From Spirosoma montaniterrae (GTDB lineage: Bacteria > Bacteroidota > Bacteroidia > Cytophagales > Spirosomataceae), in assembly GCF_001988955.1 (NCBI RefSeq), contig NZ_CP014263.1:1550001-1614000 (forward strand): a stretch of 64,000 nucleotides of DNA, read 5' to 3'. Position 1 is the stretch's first letter; every line of letters begins with the position of its first letter. A model generated the notes under the pieces. That model saw nothing but the letters and a program-made list of their open reading frames with translations, was not told where the DNA came from and did no database searches. A program made the translations under genes and the position numbers. Shown here in pieces: positions 33,935 to 42,481 of the stretch.

Positions 33935-34992
33935 GCTACGGTCCCCCGGTCGTGTTCGCGCCCCAGCAGGACCATCAGTTTGGTAATAGCGGCTTCGGTG
34001 GTGATGTCGGCTCCGCTAACTACGCCAATCTGTTGCAGGTAATGGCTTGTCTGATACTGCCCCTGCGTCACGCGTCCACCTGCACACTGCGAGACGTTGA
34101 AAATGAAAACACCCCGGTCAATAGCGGCTTTGAGCAGTGCCAGCAGCCAATCGTCGGTGGGGGCGTTACCCGCGCCGAAGGTTTCCAGCACAACCCCCCG
34201 CAGCGTTGGCATAGTCAGAACGGCTTCGACTATGGGCTGGGAGATACCTGGAAATAGCTTCAGGATTGTTACGTTTGGGTCGAGGACGGTGCGAATATGC
34301 AGCGGCTGATTGGGCAGACAGGGCCGAATAAACGGTCGGTTATAATCGATACTGACCCCGGCATTGGCTAAGTGCGGATAGTTTTCGGAAACGAAGGCGT
34401 TGAACTGTACGCTTTCGCGCTTGGTGGAGCGATTACCGCGTAACAGCAGCGAATTAAAATATACGCAGACTTCCGGTACAATTGGGCAGGGGTTGCCGGT
34501 AGCGTCGGTATCAACAGCGGCAGCAATCTCCAGCGCGGTAATAAAATTTTCGCGGGCGTCGGAGCGGGCTACGCCAATAGGAAGTTGCGCACCAGTCAGG
34601 ATAACGGGTTTGCTCAGACCTACGAGCATAAAACTCAGTGCCGAGGCCGTGTAGGCCATTGTATCGGTGCCGTGCAAAATGACAAAACTGTCGTACTGCG
34701 TGTAGTGCTGCTCAATAATCTGCGCCAGTTCGATCCAAACCGCTGGTTTCATATTCGAAGAATCGAGAATGGTCGGCAGCGTCAGAATTGTAATGCTAAT
34801 GTCGAGCCGGTTTAATTCGGGCAGGCGGTCGAGAACGCGCTCGAAATCGAATGGTATCAACTGACCTGATTCGCGGTCGTAGACCATGCCGAAGGTTCCA
34901 CCAGTGTAAATCACCAACACCGACCGGAGCAGTGCCGAACGTTTGTTACTGGAATCGATGCGCGGATCGATTCGGACAGTTTGGTACTTCAT
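33877..34992 (-). CDS. ansA: Type I (cytosolic) L-asparaginase
   Basis: Hydrolyses asparagine to aspartate and ammonia. 371 residues without a signal peptide, as in type I enzymes. Active-site motifs: VIYTGGTFGM near the N-terminus (nucleophile Thr) and VILHGTDTMAYTASAL with the Thr-Asp pair; the Lys of the triad is in PVILTGAQLPIG-type context. The ATG at 34992 (MKYQTVRIDP) is favoured over a codon nine residues upstream because it fits the family start. The last 19 codons are duplicated at 31447-31507. The gene itself is intact. Confidence 0.93.
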   Translation of the reverse strand: MKYQTVRIDPRIDSSNKRSALLRSVLVIYTGGTFGMVYDRESGQLIPFDFERVLDRLPELNRLDISITILTLPTILDSSNMKPAVWIELAQIIEQHYTQYDSFVILHGTDTMAYTASALSFMLVGLSKPVILTGAQLPIGVARSDARENFITALEIAAAVDTDATGNPCPIVPEVCVYFNSLLLRGNRSTKRESVQFNAFVSENYPHLANAGVSIDYNRPFIRPCLPNQPLHIRTVLDPNVTILKLFPGISQPIVEAVLTMPTLRGVVLETFGAGNAPTDDWLLALLKAAIDRGVFIFNVSQCAGGRVTQGQYQTSHYLQQIGVVSGADITTEAAITKLMVLLGREHDRGTVATNHLRTLLATPLAGEMSE

Positions 34993-35073
34993 TCCCCAAA
35001 GATGAAAAACGTAGCCCAAAGAGCCATAGTCGGAGGTTGATTTCGTTCAAAACCGCTCAGCATGTGTTGCTAC

Positions 35074-35877
35074 TCAGCCCGGCAACAAATTGGCGTACAG
35101 CGTGGGCAGTAGTGCCTGCGCGTTTGCCGTTGTATGCCGGGCCACGTCGTCGAAGCCAACATGCATCAGATCGGCCACGCGCTGGGCAATGAGCCGCAGG
35201 TAGGCGGGTTCGTTGCGCTTGCCCCGGTGCGGCACGGGCGCGAGATAAGGCGCATCGGTCTCCAGTACAATGTGTTTTAAACTAATGTGCGGCAGCACTT
35301 TATCCAAGCCACCGTTTTTAAAGGTCGACACGCCCCCAATACCCAGTCTGAAGCCCATGCCGATGGCCCGCCGAGCCTCATCGAGCGTGCCGACGAAGCA
35401 GTGAAAAATGCCCGTCAGACCCGGCAGAGCTAATTTTTCAATCAGGTCGGCGGCTTCGGCGAACGCGTTTCTGTCATGCCCGGAACGTGTGTGCATCGAC
35501 ACGGGCAGTTGCTGTTGAGCCGCCCATCGAAGCTGCGTTTCAAATGCTGCAAACTGCTGGTCTACGTAGCTCATGTCCCAGTAAAAATCCAGGCCGATTT
35601 CGCCCACGGCCATAAACGCATGGCGATTGAGCAGCTCTTCAACCGAGGTCAGCTCGGCGTCAACGTCGGCCTTGACATACGACGGATGCAGACCCATCAT
35701 GGGCAGGCAGCGGTCGGGAAATTGTTCGGCAAGAGCCATCAGACCCCGAACGCTCTCGCGGGCGCAGTTCGGCATCCAGATTTGCGACACCTGCTGTGCT
35801 TCGGCTTGCGCCAGAATGGTATCGCGGTCATTATCAAACTGCGGATCGTAAATATGGGCGTGGGTATCGATAAGCAT
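35074..35877 (-). CDS. TatD family metal-dependent deoxyribonuclease
   Basis: TIM-barrel hydrolase of 267 residues, predicted 3'-5' DNA exonuclease or repair nuclease. Metal ligands: MLIDTHAHIYD at the start (His-x-His), VGEIGLDFYWD (Glu), LPVSMHTRSG (His), GIFHCFVGT (His) and VLETDAPYLAP (Asp). The ATG at 35877 places the HxH motif at residues 6-8, as in the family; the frame upstream is basic sequence of no similarity. It lies 81 bp upstream of ansA on the same strand. Confidence 0.94.
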   Translation of the reverse strand: MLIDTHAHIYDPQFDNDRDTILAQAEAQQVSQIWMPNCARESVRGLMALAEQFPDRCLPMMGLHPSYVKADVDAELTSVEELLNRHAFMAVGEIGLDFYWDMSYVDQQFAAFETQLRWAAQQQLPVSMHTRSGHDRNAFAEAADLIEKLALPGLTGIFHCFVGTLDEARRAIGMGFRLGIGGVSTFKNGGLDKVLPHISLKHIVLETDAPYLAPVPHRGKRNEPAYLRLIAQRVADLMHVGFDDVARHTTANAQALLPTLYANLLPG

Positions 35878-35988
35878 TTTTCGTGCGATACGTCGGATTA
35901 CGGTTCTTCTCCTTTCGTCGGAAGGACAAAACAAAACAACCCTGTTTGGTTCAGCTAATCAACATTTTTCTACCACCCGCCAAACCGT

Positions 35989-35996
35989 TATCTTTG
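35989..35996 (+). promoter_or_regulatory. Possible -7 promoter element of the MBL-fold hydrolase gene
   Basis: TATCTTTG matches TAnnTTTG exactly, 34 bp before the start codon. The expected upstream TTG is replaced by a T-rich stretch (CATTTTTC near 35963-35970). It lies in a 153-bp divergent gap with tatD. Confidence 0.5.
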
Positions 35997-36030
35997 ACCG
36001 TAACCTTGCATTTATCATCTGTTTTTCTGA

Positions 36031-36849
36031 ATGTCTCTTTCTATTGCATCGCTGAATTCGGGCAGTAACGGCAACTGCTATTACATTGGTAATGAGCACG
36101 AAGCCGTACTGATTGACGCGGGTATCTCGTGCCGCGAAACGGAACGGCGCATGGCCCGGCTGAAGTTGTCGATGGATATGGTGAAAGCCATTTTCATTTC
36201 GCACGAACATACCGACCACGTTCGGGGTGTAGCGATACTGGCAAAAAAATATCAGCTACCCGTTTTTATTACCCGTCAGACGCTGCAACGCACGGGCCTC
36301 TCGCCCGAACGGCTTCAACTTCGCCCGCTCAACGCTTATCAACCTGTCAGTATCGGTGAACTGAGCGTGCTGGCGTTTCCGAAGCGGCACGATGCCGTTG
36401 ATCCACATAGTTTTGTAATTAGCTGCCGGGGAGCTACCGTGGGCGTTTTTACTGACATCGGCCAGCCCTGCGACCACCTGACGCGTCATTTTCAGCAATG
36501 CCATGCTGTGTTTCTGGAAGCCAATTATGACGAGCAGATGCTGGAACAGGGCCGCTACCCGTTTTTTCTGAAACAGCGCATTCGCGGGGGCGACGGCCAC
36601 CTGTCCAATCAGCAGGCACTGACGCTCTTTCGCGACTACAGACCGGCGTCGATGAGCCACGTTTTGCTGTCGCACCTGTCGAAAGACAACAACTGCCCCC
36701 AATTGGTACTTGAGCAGTTTGCACCGCATCAACAGAACACGACCGTAGTTGTGGCGTCGCGGTTTGAAGAGACGGAGGTGTATACCATTAATCCCAACCT
36801 ACCAATCGGGCTTCAGCTTCGGGAGCCAGCCCTGCTTACTGCCGTATGA
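36031..36849 (+). CDS. MBL-fold metallo-hydrolase, YycJ/WalJ-like
   Basis: A 272-residue metallo-beta-lactamase-fold protein. Seen: the start ASLNSGSNGNCYYIG typical of YycJ-type proteins, the zinc motif FISHEHTDHVRG (HxHxDH), FPKRHDAVDPHSF, VFTDIGQPC with the bridging Asp, and SHVLLSHLSKDNN with the last His. YycJ homologues are cytosolic and linked to DNA 5'-end processing or cell-wall/DNA coordination in Firmicutes; the role in Bacteroidota is not fixed. Its TGA overlaps the ATG of the following small secreted protein. Confidence 0.9.
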   Translation: MSLSIASLNSGSNGNCYYIGNEHEAVLIDAGISCRETERRMARLKLSMDMVKAIFISHEHTDHVRGVAILAKKYQLPVFITRQTLQRTGLSPERLQLRPLNAYQPVSIGELSVLAFPKRHDAVDPHSFVISCRGATVGVFTDIGQPCDHLTRHFQQCHAVFLEANYDEQMLEQGRYPFFLKQRIRGGDGHLSNQQALTLFRDYRPASMSHVLLSHLSKDNNCPQLVLEQFAPHQQNTTVVVASRFEETEVYTINPNLPIGLQLREPALLTAV

Positions 36850-37319
36850 GTTTTCTGCTAAGCATATACTTGTTTTTCAGTACGTTAAGCGCACAGCAAC
36901 AGCCAGCCTGGACGTATAAGCGCACCGTTGAAGCGGGAGCGGTGGTTTATAGAGCAACGGTACTGTCGCCAACCCGGCTCGATTTTGGCTACCCCTACGG
37001 CGGTGGGGCCATTCCGAGGCTGACCCTGCGTAGCCGCAGTGATGGCACTACGCACGTCTATGTCGAGGTCTCGAAAGGGCAGTTTAACCGTAGCTTCCAA
37101 AATGGTACGGCCCGCATCCGATTCGATCAGCAACCCGAACGAAAATACAGCGTATCGGCGGCTGCCAATGGTCGGGCCAATATTGTGTTTTTAGACACCG
37201 ACCGGGCCTTTATCGATCAACTTAAACGCGCCAAAAAACTGACAGTCAGGCTGGCATTCGTGGAGCAGAAAGGCTGGCAAATGGACTTCCCGGTTGCCGG
37301 TTTAGTATGGGCCAGATAA
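36846..37319 (+). CDS. Small secreted protein of unknown function
   Basis: A 157-residue protein with a signal peptide (SFLLSIYLFFSTLSAQ, cleavage after about residue 17). The rest is predicted all-beta: GAVVYRATVLSPTRLDFGYP, HVYVEVSKGQFNRS, ARIRFDQQPERKYSV, and a closing IDQLKRAKKLTVRLAFVEQ with a C-terminal hydrophobic strand. Proteins of this layout (strand-rich, 'RIRFDQQP...KRAKKLTV') are common hypotheticals in Cytophagales. It is coupled to the MBL gene by an ATGA overlap and ends 1 bp before the convergent glycosyltransferase stop. Confidence 0.75.
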   Translation: MSFLLSIYLFFSTLSAQQQPAWTYKRTVEAGAVVYRATVLSPTRLDFGYPYGGGAIPRLTLRSRSDGTTHVYVEVSKGQFNRSFQNGTARIRFDQQPERKYSVSAAANGRANIVFLDTDRAFIDQLKRAKKLTVRLAFVEQKGWQMDFPVAGLVWAR

Positions 37320-37320
37320 G

Positions 37321-38325
37321 TTAGTCGAACCGGCGACCTTTCCATTCTACCCGTGTCGGCCACCAGTAGAAAAGCACCGACAGCGGCCCTGTCAGCAGTT
37401 GATACAACTCGAACAGGAGCGCGTAGGGCCACAGCCGGGTTTGTCGCAACCGGCTCATCCCGAACGACAGAACCGTGGCTTGTACCATCAGCCGGGTTAT
37501 ATACATTCCTACTGCCAGTGCGGGCATAAACCAGCCCAGCAACAGCAGCAATGGCCCGGCAAGGTGCTGCGCATACAGCAACGTTACCAGCCAGCATGGC
37601 AGTTCGGACGCCCCACGCATCCAGCGTTTGCGTTGATGCAGAAAGGCCCGAAGCGTATCGACTGGCTTTGTGCGCGCCAGCACACGCTCGTCGAGCAGCG
37701 TTTGCCAGGCAAATCCGTTGCTCACAATTGCCCGGAACAGGGTGTAATCTTCCGTGATAGAAAACGGTAGCGACTCGTAGCCACCAACGGCGTCGTAAGC
37801 CACCCGGTTCACGGCCATGTTGTTGCCCATCGCGGTTACTGGAATACCGACGTGGCCGAGCAGGGCCGTGAGCGTGAGGTTATAGAGCCAGTCGACCGTT
37901 TGAAGGTTGTGAAAAAGTCGCGGGCCTTCGGGCAGTGTTACCCCCGTTACAATTCCCACGTGTGGGCTACCTGGCTGAAGCATGGCCGTGAGCCAGGTGG
38001 GTGGCACCTGCGTATCGGCGTCGGTAAAAAACAGGTACTGACCCCGCGCCTGTTGGGCTAATTGTGCCAGAACGTTGGCTTTGCCGCGCAAACCCGCAAC
38101 GGCTTCCTGAATCGGAATAAGCTGATAATTTGCTCTGTCGGCAATGAAACTGGCTACAATATCGGCGGTCAGGTCGGTCGATTGGTCGTTGCCAATCAGT
38201 ACCTCGAAGGTATTGGCTGGCTTATTAAGTTGCGAAATGGCCCGCAGGCAGTTGGCAATAGTGGATGCTTCGTTGCGGGCGGCAATCAGGATGCTAACGG
38301 TGGGTGCTGACTCAGTAACCGGCAT
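37321..38325 (-). CDS. Family 2 glycosyltransferase, membrane-associated
   Basis: A processive-type GT2 of 334 residues. Donor-site and catalytic motifs: SILIAARNEASTIANCL, EVLIGNDQSTDLT, FFTDADTQVPP (DxD-like), ITEDYTLFRAI (ED) and HQRKRWMRG (QxxRW). The C-terminal ~90 residues form two to three membrane helices (LLLLLGWFMPALAVGMYI). The ATG overlaps the end of the polysaccharide deacetylase gene by 14 bp. With the second GT2, the YbhN-like protein and the deacetylase it probably builds a surface glycan or glycolipid; the product is unknown. Confidence 0.9.
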   Translation of the reverse strand: MPVTESAPTVSILIAARNEASTIANCLRAISQLNKPANTFEVLIGNDQSTDLTADIVASFIADRANYQLIPIQEAVAGLRGKANVLAQLAQQARGQYLFFTDADTQVPPTWLTAMLQPGSPHVGIVTGVTLPEGPRLFHNLQTVDWLYNLTLTALLGHVGIPVTAMGNNMAVNRVAYDAVGGYESLPFSITEDYTLFRAIVSNGFAWQTLLDERVLARTKPVDTLRAFLHQRKRWMRGASELPCWLVTLLYAQHLAGPLLLLLGWFMPALAVGMYITRLMVQATVLSFGMSRLRQTRLWPYALLFELYQLLTGPLSVLFYWWPTRVEWKGRRFD

Positions 38326-38941
38326 ACACAGGCTGCGGAACAGCGCGGAACGAATACCCCCGCTCAGAAAAATAGGCCAGCATTCGGGGCAGCACGTAGC
38401 GCATTGTTGGCCAGGCTTTCAGGCTGTCGTGGAATACCACAATGGAGCCGGGTTCTGTGTGCTGAATGGTTTTGCGCAGGCAAAAATCGGCTGGCTGACT
38501 TTGGTTGAAGTCGCCGGTTAGCACGTCCCACATAATTACGGAATAATGCTCCATCACCTCGGCAGCCTGCGACTTCTTGATACGCCCGTAAGGCGGCCGA
38601 AACAGGGCTGTTTCTACCCGGAGTTCATCCTGACAATTTTGTATATTTTCCAGATAGCGTGCATCATCCGTTTTCCAGCCATTCAGGTGATTATAGGTAT
38701 GATTACCTACCATGTGCCCGGCTTCAAGAACCTGATATAACACGTTGCGGTGCTTACGTACATTGTCGCCGATGCAGAAAAACGTGGCCTGCGCTGCGTA
38801 TTTATCCAACTGCTCAAGCACAAATTCGGTTACGTCGGGTATCGGTCCGTCGTCGAACGTGAGATAGATCGTTGGTTCGGGTGCGTCCTGGCCGCTCACG
38901 CGGTCGATTTTCCACCAGAATTCGGGGTAAACCGTGCGCAT
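38312..38941 (-). CDS. Polysaccharide deacetylase (CE4 / NodB-like)
   Basis: Removes N-acetyl or O-acetyl groups from a glycan. NodB motifs in order: YLTFDDGPIP (catalytic and metal Asp), GNHTYNHLNGW (His-x3-His), ALFRPPYGRIKK, IMWDVLTGDF, and VVFHDSLKA. About 209 residues from the ATG at 38941. Family members in Bacteroidota often begin with an 'LHKxxFL' segment, which is present just upstream if a TTG at 38962 is used, so the true start may be there. No signal peptide is seen. It lies between two GT2 genes, downstream of a hairpin repeat. Confidence 0.92.
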   Translation of the reverse strand: MRTVYPEFWWKIDRVSGQDAPEPTIYLTFDDGPIPDVTEFVLEQLDKYAAQATFFCIGDNVRKHRNVLYQVLEAGHMVGNHTYNHLNGWKTDDARYLENIQNCQDELRVETALFRPPYGRIKKSQAAEVMEHYSVIMWDVLTGDFNQSQPADFCLRKTIQHTEPGSIVVFHDSLKAWPTMRYVLPRMLAYFSERGYSFRAVPQPVYAGY

Positions 38942-38980
38942 CAGGAAGTTAGACTTATGCAAAAAGAACGACAACGTGAT

Positions 38981-39056
38981 TTTAGTTTGCAGTTTGCAGC
39001 ATTCAGTTTGCAGTATTCGGGTCACATGCCGACTGCCTACTGTAGACTGCTTACTA
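38981..39056. repeat. Intergenic hairpin repeat 5 (GCAGTTT type)
   Basis: A degenerate inverted repeat. The left arm (38981-39016) has three GCAGTTT/CAGTTTGCAG units; the right arm (39028-39056) has the complementary pattern (GACTGCCTACTGTAGACTGC). It sits between the GT2 gene ending at 39059 and the deacetylase gene in a leftward operon. Confidence 0.65.
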
Positions 39057-39058
39057 AT

Positions 39059-40177
39059 TTAACTTAGTTTCCGCCCTTTCCACAGATAGCCTTTTTTCTG
39101 AGCAGCCAGCCCAAAGAAAAGCACGTAAAAAGGGTAAATAACCTGCGTTAGCGGGATGAAGACCACTGACGTTTTTTTTTGTAAAAAAACAAGAACCTGT
39201 CGTAAAAACAAAAACTCTGGAACGACCTTCAGCCCAATAACGACTAAAGCAGCTTTTCCGTTTAAAAATCCGAGTAACCAGCCACCAGCGGCCAGCACCG
39301 GCGTCAGGTTCCAGGCAAAAACCAGCATAGCCAGCAGTGTAGGCCAGACAGTGCCATACGCCCGCCACTTGCTGGCCCAGCGTTTGCGTTGCTGATAAAA
39401 CGCCCGCCACGACTGGTGCGGCCCAGTTTGTACAATGGCCGCCTGACTCTTTAAAAAATGAACCCCACCCGGATACTGGTTTGCAATTTTGTGCATCAGA
39501 AACTCATCGTCGCCCGAGGCTAAATGATCGACGCCCGCAAAGCCGCCAACAGCCGTAAATACTTTCTTTACGTAACAAAGGTTCGCCCCGTTGCACATCG
39601 TTGGCCGACCCCACGCCAGCGTACAGGCTCCCGACCCAATCAGGCTCGAAAACTCAACTATCTGCAAGGAGTCGAAAATTGTTCGTTCGGTTGTAAAGGT
39701 AACGGGTCCAAACAGCATTTTTGCGCCTGTGTGCTGATACTGAGCCGCATACGACGCCAGCCAGTTCGGCCCCACCCGACAGTCGCCATCGGTAGTCAGG
39801 ATCAGATCGCCCGTGGCCTGGGCGATGCTTTGCGTAATGGCGCGTTTTTTGGGCGATGCCGTTTGTTCGTCGGCGAGGGGCAGCAGACAGATAGGGTAGG
39901 AGGCCATCTGAGTATATTGCTCAACAACAGAACGCGTGTTGTCCGTAGAAGCATCGTCGGCCACAATGACCTCAAAATTGCGGTATGTCTGGTGGCTCAG
40001 GTCGTTCAGCAACAGGCCGATGTTGGGTGCTTCGTTCCGCACGGGCACCACCACGCTCAGGCGCGGGCCGGTGGCGGGTAGCGCACTCTGTTCAGACGCA
40101 GGCATTCGCAGCCATGTCAACCAAAGGGCCAGGGTGAAAACGGCATACGAAGTGGCAAGAAGCAGTAAGATTATCAT
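39059..40177 (-). CDS. Family 2 glycosyltransferase (cellulose-synthase/hyaluronan-type topology)
   Basis: A 372-residue GT2. An N-terminal membrane helix (IILLLLATSYAVFTLALWLT) precedes the catalytic domain: LSVVVPVRNEAPNIG, VIVADDASTDNTR, LILTTDGDCRVGPNW (DxD), SGDDEFLMHK and QQRKRWASKW (QxxRW). Three C-terminal helices follow. The ATG at 40177 overlaps the stop of the YbhN-like gene (ATGA); the longer frame upstream is read-through of that gene. Acceptor and donor are unknown. Confidence 0.92.
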   Translation of the reverse strand: MIILLLLATSYAVFTLALWLTWLRMPASEQSALPATGPRLSVVVPVRNEAPNIGLLLNDLSHQTYRNFEVIVADDASTDNTRSVVEQYTQMASYPICLLPLADEQTASPKKRAITQSIAQATGDLILTTDGDCRVGPNWLASYAAQYQHTGAKMLFGPVTFTTERTIFDSLQIVEFSSLIGSGACTLAWGRPTMCNGANLCYVKKVFTAVGGFAGVDHLASGDDEFLMHKIANQYPGGVHFLKSQAAIVQTGPHQSWRAFYQQRKRWASKWRAYGTVWPTLLAMLVFAWNLTPVLAAGGWLLGFLNGKAALVVIGLKVVPEFLFLRQVLVFLQKKTSVVFIPLTQVIYPFYVLFFGLAAQKKGYLWKGRKLS

Positions 40178-41133
40178 CGTAATTTGATTTGCCACACCCA
40201 AACCAATCCGACCAATACGGGCGTAAGCAGATTGGCTGTCCAGAGTGTTAGCGTGGCGGTAATCAGCACTGGCGCAGGCACGCCGAATGGAGCGAACACC
40301 CACAGCGAAGCCGCTTCCCGAACGCCCAGATCGCTGAGCAGGTTAAACGCAGGCGTAATCGTTTTCGCTAAAAATACCAGCCCAATCCCCGACGCCGAGA
40401 CATCGTTTGGCAAACTTACGCCGACTAAGCGCAGAGCGAGGTAAAACTGCGTCGAAAAAATCATGTACCGCGCGGTGGCCGCACCAAGAGCCAGTCCAAT
40501 TTCATAATCATCGTATAAACCAGCTACATTCCAGTAGTTGGCATACCGACGCAGACCCGAACGGGTTTCAAGCCAGCGTACCAGCCGTTGCCGCACCAAT
40601 CCGAACAGCACACCTGCCGCCGACAGGCCGACCAATAACACCAGTAGCCACCGTCCGGTGGGCGTGTCACGTTTGGGGACCTGCACGAGGTAATGCGCCC
40701 AGGCTACGGCTCCAAACACCAGCGCGACATAAAACTGCATTCCGCCCGATACGAGCGACGCACCAATGGCCGCCCCCCGTTCGCCCGACCGCAGCGACAG
40801 CACCCGACCAGCGGTATCGCCCAATTGCGCCGGTAGAGCAAAGCCCAGCGATACGCCTGCCAAAACGCCCCGATAGGCATCCCAGAACGACGTCTTTTCA
40901 ATACGCTGGAGCAGAATTTGCCACTTCAGGGCCTCGAACCCCCAGTTGACGGGGATGAGCACTACCAGCCCCGCAGCCCAGCGTCCCGGATTGGGTACGG
41001 TTTGCCACTGCTGCCGCACCAGTGTCCAGTTGAACGGCTGTTGCCGCAGCACGTGGCCGATGTAGGCGAACATCCCGGCGAAAACGGCGATTTTCAGCCA
41101 GAAACCGATTTTTTTTGCTGGAGAGAGCGACAA
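40174..41133 (-). CDS. YbhN/LPG-synthase-TM-like flippase family membrane protein
   Basis: A 319-residue integral membrane protein with about eight helices, of the lysylphosphatidylglycerol synthase transmembrane (DUF2156-linked flippase) family. Typical segments: GLVVLIPVNWGFEALKWQIL, GVSLGFALPAQLGDTAGRVL and FLAKTITPAFNLLSDLGVRE, then a last helix LTPVLVGLVWVWQIKL. Such proteins are thought to move lipids or lipid-linked glycans. The first codon is TTG (41133); no ATG occurs before the first helix. It heads the four-gene glycan cluster and is divergent from ruvC with 46 bp between. Confidence 0.85.
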   Translation of the reverse strand: MSLSPAKKIGFWLKIAVFAGMFAYIGHVLRQQPFNWTLVRQQWQTVPNPGRWAAGLVVLIPVNWGFEALKWQILLQRIEKTSFWDAYRGVLAGVSLGFALPAQLGDTAGRVLSLRSGERGAAIGASLVSGGMQFYVALVFGAVAWAHYLVQVPKRDTPTGRWLLVLLVGLSAAGVLFGLVRQRLVRWLETRSGLRRYANYWNVAGLYDDYEIGLALGAATARYMIFSTQFYLALRLVGVSLPNDVSASGIGLVFLAKTITPAFNLLSDLGVREAASLWVFAPFGVPAPVLITATLTLWTANLLTPVLVGLVWVWQIKLR

Positions 41134-41179
41134 AACGTATAAGAAGACGTTACTTTGTGAAAAGCCTCACTGACCCATT

Positions 41180-41770
41180 ATGCTTATCGTTCCCAAATCA
41201 GTTGCTACAGCACCGGAAAAAATTATACTGGGCGTCGATCCTGGTACGCAGGTGGCGGGTTACGGCATCATCTCGGTGCAGGGGGGCGTTATGAAAATGA
41301 TTCAGTACGGCGTGGTTCAGTTGAGCAAATATAGCACCTACCAACTGAAGCTACAGAAACTGTATGATACCATTCTGCGGCTGATTGACGAGCATCACCC
41401 CGACGAGATGGCGATTGAAGACCCATTTTTCGGAAAAAACGTGCAGGCCATGCTGAAATTGGGCCGGGCGCAGGGCGTAGTGATGGCCGCTGCCCTGTCG
41501 CGCAATATCCCAATCGTGGAATATGCTCCCCGGCGCATCAAGCAGTCGGTAACGGGCAACGGCAACGCCAGCAAAGATCAGGTATCGCACATGGTAGGTC
41601 ATCTGCTGAAAGAAGACCTCAACCCGCAATTCTTCGACGCTACCGACGCGCTTGCCATTGCCGTCTGCCACCATTTCCACGAGAACGCCCTGCCCGTTGC
41701 GCCCGGCAAAAAGAACAGGAAAGGGGCCTGGGGCGCGTTTGTGAGCGAAAATTCAGGCCGGGTTATGTAA
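41180..41770 (+). CDS. ruvC: Crossover junction endodeoxyribonuclease RuvC
   Basis: Holliday-junction resolvase of 196 residues with an RNase H-like fold. The four acidic residues are in place: Asp20 in LGVDPGTQ, Glu80 in MAIEDPFFGKN, and Asp153/Asp156 in FFDATDALAIAV. The N-terminal 12 residues are slightly longer than in E. coli RuvC. No ruvA or ruvB is adjacent, which is usual in Bacteroidota. Confidence 0.95.
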   Translation: MLIVPKSVATAPEKIILGVDPGTQVAGYGIISVQGGVMKMIQYGVVQLSKYSTYQLKLQKLYDTILRLIDEHHPDEMAIEDPFFGKNVQAMLKLGRAQGVVMAAALSRNIPIVEYAPRRIKQSVTGNGNASKDQVSHMVGHLLKEDLNPQFFDATDALAIAVCHHFHENALPVAPGKKNRKGAWGAFVSENSGRVM

Positions 41771-41943
41771 GGGAATTTGCTTCTTCGACCCGGTAAGCAC
41801 ATCGCCCGCGCTAATTGGTTCAATGGAATTTCCTGCCAGCTTGCTTCGCCCCGAACGCGCCAGTGCAGTTTCGGGCTACTGTCTACCAATCCTTTCCGGC
41901 TATAGTCGATGAGAGCGACATAAAGCGTTAAGGTTAGTGGCAA
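41771..41943 (-). other. Possible remnant of a gene 3' of ruvC
   Basis: The leftward frame between ruvC and the DUF3592-like gene reads LTLYVALIDYSRKGLVDSS followed by PKLHWRVRGEASWQEIPLNQ, which looks like real protein sequence (an extracellular beta-domain end) but then runs antisense through ruvC. It has no ATG near the coding-like part. It may be the tail of a deleted gene or chance; nothing else is seen in these 180 bp. Confidence 0.25.
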
Positions 41944-41950
41944 ACAGCAG

Positions 41951-42481
41951 TCAAGCCAATTCGAGTAGCTTATTCACCTCTGGTTTTTGTTCAAGAAATA
42001 CAATGCTCAGTGAGGTGCCTTTCGGAAGATTATACCAGCTTTTAGTCTTTGTTTCGTCCTGGTATTTGACAACGAAATCAGGGCTGAACTGGTAAAAAAC
42101 GTAATACTGGTCCTCTTCGCCACGCGCATCTTTTTCATGCCCAACCACAACGGCAGTGCCGCTTATGCCGCGTTGGTTAAGTTGTCGTACCAGAAACATG
42201 TCCCGTATCTTGTCGTACACGTATAGCCACGTCCCCAATCCCAGTAAAACGATCAACAGAAACGCCAGCGCATACGCTATCAGGCCGCCCAATGGCCATT
42301 TCTGATCCAGAAATAGGTAAAGTCTTCTTCCCTGAAAGAAAATAAGGTATAGTACAAGCGTCATGGCGACCAACATGACAACCGCATCAACCATTGACCG
42401 CTTCACGTTCCGCTTTGCGTCTACGACCCTGACGTTGTCTGGGAATGATGGATTTGGTTCCATTGTCATGTTATTCTGCAT
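41951..42481 (-). CDS. DUF3592-like two-helix membrane protein
   Basis: A 176-residue protein. A polar N-terminus (about 1-30) leads to two transmembrane helices (MVDAVVMLVAMTLVLYLIFF and LIAYALAFLLIVLLGLGTWL), then a C-terminal beta-domain of about 80 residues (ISGTAVVVGHEKDARGEEDQ, YYVFYQFSPDFVVKY, TSLSIVFLEQKPEVN). The soluble part fits the DUF3592 pattern, a small domain with 'V.Y.. G.....V.. Y.P..P'. Function unknown. It overlaps the 99-residue gene by 11 bp and is the last of a three-gene leftward run. Confidence 0.72.
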   Translation of the reverse strand: MQNNMTMEPNPSFPDNVRVVDAKRNVKRSMVDAVVMLVAMTLVLYLIFFQGRRLYLFLDQKWPLGGLIAYALAFLLIVLLGLGTWLYVYDKIRDMFLVRQLNQRGISGTAVVVGHEKDARGEEDQYYVFYQFSPDFVVKYQDETKTKSWYNLPKGTSLSIVFLEQKPEVNKLLELA

